Shown here in pieces: positions 32,901 to 41,900 of a stretch of DNA of 64,000 nucleotides. This DNA is from Janthinobacterium tructae (GTDB lineage Bacteria > Pseudomonadota > Gammaproteobacteria > Burkholderiales > Burkholderiaceae_D). The notes below the pieces were generated by a model. That model saw only the letters and a program-made list of their open reading frames with translations, was not told the origin of the DNA and searched no databases. A program made the position numbers and the translations under genes. Within the stretch, counting starts at the first letter, position 1, and the number at the start of each line of letters is the position of its first letter. Where the stretch lies: assembly GCF_006517255.1 (NCBI RefSeq), contig NZ_CP041185.1, positions 4,030,001 through 4,094,000 of the forward strand, given 5' to 3'.

Positions 32901-35900
32901 CCGGTCGCTGTTACTGTCGAAGCTGCGCACCTCGGCCACAGGGTTCAGCCCGCCGCCGATGCGGATATCGAGATCGCCGCCGCCCGTCAGCAGCAGCTTG
33001 CCGTCCGGCGTCACCCTGCCCGTGCTGCCCACGGCCACATTCAGGCCCTGGCTGCGCGGCGCGAACTCGCCGCCCGGATCGGCGCGAGAGGCCAGCATGC
33101 CGGCGTCGCCGCCCGCCTGCAGCAGCAGATTGCCGCCACCCAGGGTGCCGATGCCCGTAAAACCCGACAGGAAAGGCATGCCCGAATACAGGTCCGGCCC
33201 TTCGGTGCCCGGAACATAGGTACCGAAGTTGATCCACCATGCCGTCGGCACGCCGCCACCGGTGCTGCCGCTGCCCTGGCGCCACAGCCAGGTGCCGATG
33301 TCGCTGGTGTCCTGCTGTGGACGCAGCCAGCCGATCGCGTCTTCGCGCCGGCTGATGGAAGCGGCCAGCGTATCGCCCTTGACGTCGCCTTGGGCGCGCA
33401 GCAGCAGGTTGCCGCCATGCTCGGGATACCAGGCCCGGTACAGGCTCTGGCTGCCGCCGTCGACGAACGGGATGAAAGCATCGCCGTCCGTCCCCAGCAG
33501 CTGGCCCTTGACGGTCCGCGCGCGCGGCAGATTGAACAGGTCCTTGCCGCCCACCAGCGGCGAGGCCGACTGCGTGCCCGCCGTGTAGACGCCATACAGC
33601 GTATGCATGTCGAAGTCGCCCGCGGCGAGCAAATCGAGGTCGCCCGCGCCCGTGCGCAGCACGCTGAACAGGGCCTGGCGCGCCGGCGCGGTCACGTGCA
33701 CGTATTGAGGCGCCGTGCCATCGGCAATCTTGACCACGATTGCGCCATATTCATTGAAGCCAAGCAGCACTTCTTCACTGGCAAAGTTGGCCAGGTCGAT
33801 CGGCATGCCAGGTATCTCGCCAAGCAGGCCGGCATCGTCGCCCCATACATACTGTGCGGGTAAGCCGGTGCCTGGAACCAGCTCGCGGGCATTGGCCATG
33901 CCGTAATGCGCATCGGCCAGCATCAGATGGGCGTCCTTCGCATGCGGGCGCAGCGCGCGCGTGTCCGCCGCCGCCGTATCGGCGCCGCCCACCAGTCGCA
34001 GCGACCACGCTTGCGAACCCTGGGCCAGCATGGGCGCCAGCGCCAGGTTGCGGCCCTGGCTGCCGCTGCCATCCGCGCTGCGCAGCGACACCATGGTGAC
34101 GTCGCCCGGCAGCCTGACCACGGTGCCGGCGGGCAGCACGCTGCCCTTGTCCAGCGCCAGCGCCGAGGCCAGCACCACGCCGTTGACAAAGTTGACGCTA
34201 TCGCCCGTGTCCATGGGCTTGCCTTCCGGGAAGGGCAAGGCGACATTCGCCGGCCACACCATGGCCGCCACCCTGGCCGCGCCGGGCAGGCGCAGGCCGG
34301 GATCGAGCTGCATGCCGCTCGACAAGGTCAGCGCCTTCGGCAAGACGCTGCCGGCCGGGTACAGCACGCTGCCATCGGCATTGCGCACGGCGCCGCCCAG
34401 CACGCTGCCAGCTGGCAAGTTCAACTCGTCCGTCAAGGTGGCCTGCGCCGCCAGCAAGGTGCCGCCGCGCAACTGCATGGCTTTCATCGGTACGGCGAAA
34501 TTGACGCTCGTGCCCGATTTGAAATACGTGTCTTCCGCCAGGGTCACCAGGCCCGCTTGCGGCACGACGACCTCGCCGCCCCACGGCAAGCGGCCCTTTA
34601 CCAGTTGCCAGCCCTTGTCGTCCGACGTGACCGGCAAGCTGCGAGTATCGAAGCCATCCGTGATACTGCCAAAGACGCTGAGCTTGCCACCGGCGCGCAG
34701 CACCAGCGCGCCCGCCTCGCCCGAACCGTACACGCCGCTCAGGCGCGCCAGCGGATTGACGCCGTCATAACGGTGGCCGGACAGGTCGATGTCGCCATCG
34801 ATATGCAGGTCGCCGCCCGGCGTGGCACTGACGATCTCGACGCCGGGGCGCAGATGGAAGGCGTTGGCGTCACCGCGCAAGCCGCGCAGTTTGCTGTTCA
34901 TCAAGTTGCCGTTCGCCAGCGCATTGACCATGAAGGCCTGGCTGTCCCCGTGCTTGCCATCCAGGTAAGCCTGGGTGATGCTCTGATAGCTGCGGCCATC
35001 CGCATCCTTGCCCGTGCCGGCGGGCGCATCCTTGTATTGCCAGAAGGCGTTGACGTTGATGTTGCGCGCGCCGGCAATGTTCAGTGTGCCAGCCGCATCG
35101 ATGTCGATATCGTCGCCCGTGGCGCCGCCCAGGCGGCGCGCGTTCAGGTCGATGCTGCCATAGTTGCCGCCCTTGTCTCCGCTGCGCAGGTCCATCCGCG
35201 CGCCATTTTCCAGGGTCAGGCGGCCTCCAGGCGACGCCAGTTCGATCACGGCGCGGTTCGGCGCCTCGATCACCTGGCCATAGCTGTCCGTGCGCAGCAG
35301 CGTGCCATGCGCGTCGAGCACGGCGCCGGACTGGATGGTGACGCCGTCGCGGCCGGCCAGGCGGATGCTGCCCACCTGCTCGCCGCTGGCGTCGATGCGC
35401 CCGTTCACCGTCAGGTTGCCGCCGTCGACGGACACGCTCACTTCGCGCGCCTTGAGCTCGTCGCCGATGGTCAAATTACCCTGCTTGAGCTGGAAGCTGC
35501 GGCTGCCGAATACCTTACCCGTGTTCAGGCGCTGGTTCAGGCCGGCAAAGTCGCCGAGATGCTGGGCGCGGATCTCCACGCCGCCAGCCGCGTAGGCTAC
35601 CTGCGTGCCGCCCGCGTCATAGCTGCCGCTGGCGCCGCCCAGCAGAGTTCCGCGCAAGTCGGCCGTGCCCGCCGCCTCGCCCGTGGCGATCACGGCCAGC
35701 TTGCCGGCACGGTTGTTCACGGCCGACAGGTCGATCACGGAGGCGGCCGCCTGGTGCACATCGCCTTCGCGGCTATCGAGGATCACGTCGCCACCCCAGC
35801 TGTACTTGCTGGTGTCGTAGAAATCGATCTTGCGGCCCGCCAGGTCCAGCTTGGCCCTGTCGCCCAGCAACACATCGCGCTCGGCCGACAGGGTCAATTT

Positions 35901-38900
35901 TCCGCTCGGCAAGACCACCGACGTATCCACGCTGACGCTGTTGCCGCTCAGCGCCACTTCGGCGCCCAGGGCGCCGGCCAGCACTGCATTCGTCGGCGTG
36001 GCGGCGGCTGCGCCTGCCGGCGCGCTCACCTTCAGCTCGCCGCCCGCCGTGATGCGGTTGACGGAGCCGGCCGCGCCCGTCAGCAGCGGCGTATTGATCA
36101 GCACATTGCCACCGCTGTAGCGGTAGCCGTTGATGGCCGTATCCCAGGCGCCCTGCGACTGGTAGACGGACAGGCTGCCCTTGTTGTTGGCGGTGACTTG
36201 CTCGCTGGCATTCAGTGCCACCTGGCCGAAGCCCAGTATCAAACGGTCCAGCTTATGGATGGTGTCGGGACGGCGGTCCGGCGTGAAACCGAACTCGATG
36301 CGCCTGGCATCGACCTGCAGGCGGCCGCTGCCCGTGCCGGGGCCAGCCGCGACGACGGCGCCGGGCGCATTCGTCGCGCCCTGCCACACCAGGGTGTCAG
36401 TATGGATGCGCGCCAGCGCGTCCGTGCCGCCATAACCGTAGATGGCGGGCGTATTGAGCACCAGGCGCGACAGCGAGGACTTGCCCGTGGTCGCGTCGAT
36501 GGTCGACAGCTGCGCAGAGTCATAGAAGTTGAAGGAGTTGCGCGCCGTCAAGCCCAGGCTTTCCAGCGCCGGTGCGCCCGTGCTGGTGTCGCCGCGCAGC
36601 AGGCGGTCGAGCACGCCCTGGTTCAGCGCCAGGCCGTCCGGCAGGGCGCCGCGGACACTGGCGTCCGCCAGCGCAGCTTCGCTGCCGATATTGATCGCCC
36701 CCATCGCCAGCACCAGGTTGCGCGTGCCGTAGCGCACGTTGTCGCGCAGGGTAAAGGCGCGCTCCGTCACGGCGGCGATGGTGCCTTCCGAATACAACGA
36801 GGTCGTGCCGCCGCAGGCGCCTATCGTCTTCGCGCACGCGCCGATGTCGATGATGCCGGGACCATCCGAATCGGACGGCGTACGCACGGCCGGCAGCATG
36901 TCCAGCCAGCCGTTCGAAACGGCCAGCACACTGCCCATCGGCTGGTACACATAGCCATCGCGCGAATCCCAGGCCGCCTTGCCGCGGCCCAGCGTATTGA
37001 TGCCCGATCCCTGCTCGAGAAAGATGCCATCGGTGGTTTTCGTGGTCACCAGGAACACCTCGGCCGCCTTCAGCACGGCGCCGTCGCGCAGCACGATGCC
37101 GCCCGCAGATTCGTTGATGGCGGCGATATTGGCGCGCTGGTTGCTGCCCGTACCGATATCGCTGTAGGTGACGCGCGGCAAGCCGCCGATGCCCAGGCGC
37201 TGGGCGCCAAAGGCGTTGATCTGCGAAGCGTGCACGGAGACGCCATCGAAGTTTGCCAGCGGCGCCGTGCCGTCGGCCAGCACCTCGTAGCGGGTCGACG
37301 CATGGCGCCCCGTGCCCAGCAGCAGGGAACCGCCAAAGCCACCCTCGGCCGGCGCGTACAGGGCGCTGCCATCCATCATCAATGGCGTGTGGTTCTCCTC
37401 GACGCTGTGCAGGGACGGGGCGATCAGCTGTACGCGCACGGCCTTGGCGTCGCGTTCCAGCATGGCGCGCGGCACGCCGTCGCGCGTGGCCTGCGCCATG
37501 GCAAAGGCGGCATAGCCCGTTTCATTGTATTGCGAATAGCTGCGCAGCACGTCGGCCGGCGTCAGGATGGCCTGCCCGGGCACGGCGTCGCGGATGGCCG
37601 TGCCGGCGATGCCCGTCTGCGCCGCCGTGGCATACGAACCATTGCGCATGGCCACCGTGCTGCCCGCCTCGACGGCGCCGGCCAGGCTATTCAATTCCAC
37701 GCGGAAGGCGCCCGGCAGCAAGGCGAAATGCGATGGCAGCAGGGTGTAGGTGCCGGCAGCAAGGCCGGGCACGCCAGCGGCTATGGTGATCTGGCGCCCC
37801 ACGGCCGGCTTGCCCGCGCCTTGCTCTGCCATCAACGGCGCCACGTCCGGCTGCACGCCGGGAATGATGGCGTAGACGGGATTGGTATTCAGGCCAGGCA
37901 AGGTAAAACCGCCATTCGGCTTCATCTGCACCAGCGGATTGAGGCGCGCATCGGTGGAGCCGCCGCGCCCGGCCAGGAAGGCCGCGCCCGTCAAGGTGCC
38001 GCCGCCCGACAGGTCGAGCACGGCGCCGGCTTGCACATCGACGGCGGCGCCCGTCAAGGCGATCTCGGGGCCATTGCCCACGCCATTGAAGACGACATCG
38101 TTGCCGTCATACAGGTAGCTGAGGCCATCGAGCGTGCCGCCGTATGGCATCGTCAAGCCTTTCGCGCTGACCGACGTCAGGCTGCCCGGCAACAGCTTGA
38201 CATGGCCCGTGTAGGCTTCATAGCCTTCGGCGCCCAGGGTGATCTGGCCCAGCGGCGCGCGCAGCACGCCATGCTGCTTGATGGTGGGCGCAATCAGGTT
38301 CAGGCTGCCAAACACGGAAAACGGCTGGTTCGGCGTGGCGCTGCCGGCGCTGCGCTCGATATTCAGCGTGCGCAAGGGATCGAGCGTGACGCGGATATTG
38401 CCGAACTCGTCGACCCGGCTGCTCTGGCCCACGGTGACCATGCCACTGTCGCCCGTGGCAGGATAAATCTGCGCGGCGGCCAGGGTGGCATTGCCCGGCT
38501 GATACAGGGCGGCGTTGTTCGACATGCGCAAGTCGCCGCGGCTGTTCAGGGTCAGTTGCTCGAAGGCATAGCGTTCGACGGCCAGCGGCTTGCCGCTGCT
38601 CTGCACGATCTCGCCGCGCGTGCCCATATTGACCTCGCCCGCGAGATCGAGCATGCCCGCATCGATCTGCAGCAGGGAGCCGTCGGCCACCAGCGGCACG
38701 CCCAGCATGCCGCGCCCCTTGCCCGAGTTTTTCGAGCCTTTCACGGCATTGGGCACGATGTAATTATCCTTCTGTCCGCGCACGGCCGTACCCAGGCGCA
38801 CATACGGCGCCGCCAGGTGCACCTGGCTGGCAAGACTTTGCAACTTGTCCCGGCCGGCCGCATCCGACTGCATTTGCTGCTCCAGCCCCAGCGAACTGGC

Positions 38901-41900
38901 GCTCAGGCGCAGGCTCTGGCCCAGCGTCAGCTTGACGTCGCCATCCATGCTGAGCATGCCGTTGACATGCATGGCCAGGTTATCGAAGCCGCCGGCCTGC
39001 ACGCGGTCGGCACCCAGGCGCGCACTGCCGTAGCGCAAGGCGTCATCGTGCTGGCCCGCGCGCAGGTCGGCCGGCAAGACGCTGTCGCCCTGCACCTGGG
39101 CCAGCACGAATTCGCGCGGCACCCGCACCACATTGTCGACGGTGGCGCCTTGCAGCGTCTGGCGGTCCACCTGGCCGTAATTGGGCGTGTCCAGCGCCAT
39201 CGCCAAGGTGCCGCCTGCCGCCCCAGCGCCACCGGCCGCCGCGCGCATGGTGCCGTCGGCAAAGATGCCGTTGTAGGAACTGAGCGCAATCAAACCGCCG
39301 CTGCCGGCCACGTTGACGGCGCCCTGGTTCGGCAAGTCCAGCGTGGCTTGCGCGCCGCTGGCGTCGAGCAGTGCGCCCGGGCGCACCACGACAAAGGCAT
39401 CGGCCGCATCGACGCTGGCGGCATCGGCCTTGTAGCGGGCGCCGATTTCGATGCTGCCGCCCTTGTCGGCGCGGCCATAGCGGCCACCGCGCATGTCGGT
39501 GGCCACAGTGGCGCGGCCGGCGACGTCGAGCACGGCGTGTTCGCCGATCCAGATCGAGGTGGCTTGCCCCTTGCCGTTCGGCACATCCATATCGCTGCCC
39601 GTGCCAAAGCTGCCCGGCAGGATGGCGATCTTGCCGCCCCAGGCGTCGAGCCGGCCATCGATACTCATCTGGCCATTGCCTGTCAGGCTGATCTGACGGC
39701 CCGGATCGACCGTGACGACGGCGCCCTCTGCCACCACCAGTCCCCCCTTCACGTTCGGACTGCCGGCCGACAGCGTCAGGTCGGCGCCGGCGCGCTGCGT
39801 CAGGCGGCCCTTGCGCGCATCTTCCTGATACAGCTCTGGCGTCCACACTTCCAGCGCGGCGCCAGGATCGGTGCCGCCCGCTACCGTGTGGCCGGTGGCG
39901 GGATTGAAGCGCAGCACGGGCATCCGCACATCGATCTGCGCATCCTTGACCACCACGACGCCGTCGCGGCCCGTGACAGCGTAATCGGCAAAGCCGCTCT
40001 GGAACAGGCTGGCGCCCAGCGCCGGCATGGGCTGCACGGCAACGTCGCGTCCCAGCATGGTGCCAGTCGGCAGCAGCACGCCGCGCGGCGTGCGCACGTC
40101 GTCGGCGGCGATGCTGCCGGCCGCATACCGGGTCGTCAGCGGCAGGATGGGCAAGCCGTTCGGAAAAACCGCCGCCGAGACCACGAATCCCGCATTGAGA
40201 CCGTTGATGGCCGTTACCACGCTGCCGGCGGGCGCGATGGAACCACCCTGGACATACCTCGTGCCATCGATGAAGAAGTTCGCGCCCTGCGGTACCAGCA
40301 AGTCGGCCCCCAGCACCAGCGGTTTCAGCGTCGACACATCCGCCGTCACGGGCTTGGCCAGGGTCTGGCCCGGCTTGATCAGGCTGGTGATGATGGCGAA
40401 ATCAAAGGGAACCTTCTCGCCCTTGGCAATCAAAAATTCATCGCTCAGGCGCAGGCCGACGGGGGCGCTGCTGCCCGCTGGCAGCACATCGCCTTCGAGC
40501 AGTTTGCCGCCGATGCTGACAGCCGTGCCGCTATCGATCACGAGGCGCCCGCCGCCCTTCACGCCATGGCCGCGCAACTCGCCGTCGAGCTTGAGCAAGG
40601 CGCCGGTGGAAGCTTTTTCGCGCGGCAAGTCGACCGCCAGGGTGATGTCGCCGCCACGGCCGCCCTGCAGGCTGCTGTTGCTCATCAGGGCGGCGCCGGA
40701 CGAGACGTCGATGACGCTGCCGCCAGCCAGCTCGATGCCGCCGGAGCTCTTCAGGGTCACCTTGCCGCCATGGATATACGGCAAACCGGCGACGGCGCCC
40801 GGATCGAGTTCCAGGTTGCTCCACAGGCCGCGCGCATCGAGGCGCACGCCGGGCGCCACGCGCACGCCGGCCGGGCCCGTGGGACGCCCTTCCGGCGACA
40901 CGGGCGCATCGAGCCACACGGCGCCCATGTTCGCCAGATAGCGCGACACCATGTTGCCGGCGGCGATGCTGCCGCTGCGCGCGCTCACATTGGCCTTGAT
41001 CGCGACATCGGTGGCGTGCAGGGCGATGTCGCCGCCATCGGCCACGCGCACATCCGCATTGACGTCGAGCTTGTCGTAGGCATAGATATTCAGTGCGCCC
41101 AGCTCCAGTCCGTTGAGCCAGTCCGCGTCGAGCTGCAAGGCTTTGCTGCGCGCGGCCGGCAAGGCATCGCCCAGCAGCTGGCCATCGGCGATGCCGGCCA
41201 CCTTGCCGATTTGCACGTTCTCCAGCACGGCTTGCGGGCTGTCGCGCAGCTGGCCCGCCTTCGTATCGAAGACGGGCGTCATTTTTCCGACGATCAATTG
41301 ACCGGCGCGCGCTGCCGACGTCTGCGCCTGCTTGTAGCTGTCCATGCCGTCATCGCGCTTGCGCTGCTGGCGCTCGCCCTGGAACGCGGAGGTATCGATA
41401 TCGCCTTCCAGCACGGCCGCGCCCGTGGAAACGATCAGGCGGCCCGCATCGCGGCCCACCGTATAGCCGTTTTCCAGGCGCTCGCGCGGGCCGATCAAGG
41501 CATTCGCATGGGTTTCCGTCGTGTTCGCGCCCCAGCGCGCATGCGTGCTTTCATAGCCGCGGTACAAGCCCGTGTACAGGTTGTCGCCGGGGGCCGTGCT
41601 CAGCTTGAACATCGCGCCATAGGCCCCCTTCAGCCACGTCTGCTTGACCATGCCCGTCTGCACGTCCAGCGAACCGCCGGCGATGTTGATGCGCGAACCG
41701 GCCTGCGTCACCACTTCGCCGCCGCCAAAGCCGACGGTGCCGCCCTGGGCCGCCCACTCGCCGATGCCGTGGCCACTGGTGTTGAGGTAGCCGCTCACTT
41801 CCAGCAAGCCGCCGGCCGTGTACCAGCGGTCCGTGGCGTAGCCATTCGTGCCGGCCGGTACCAGCACCAGGTCGCGCCGGTCGACCCACACATCGCTGTT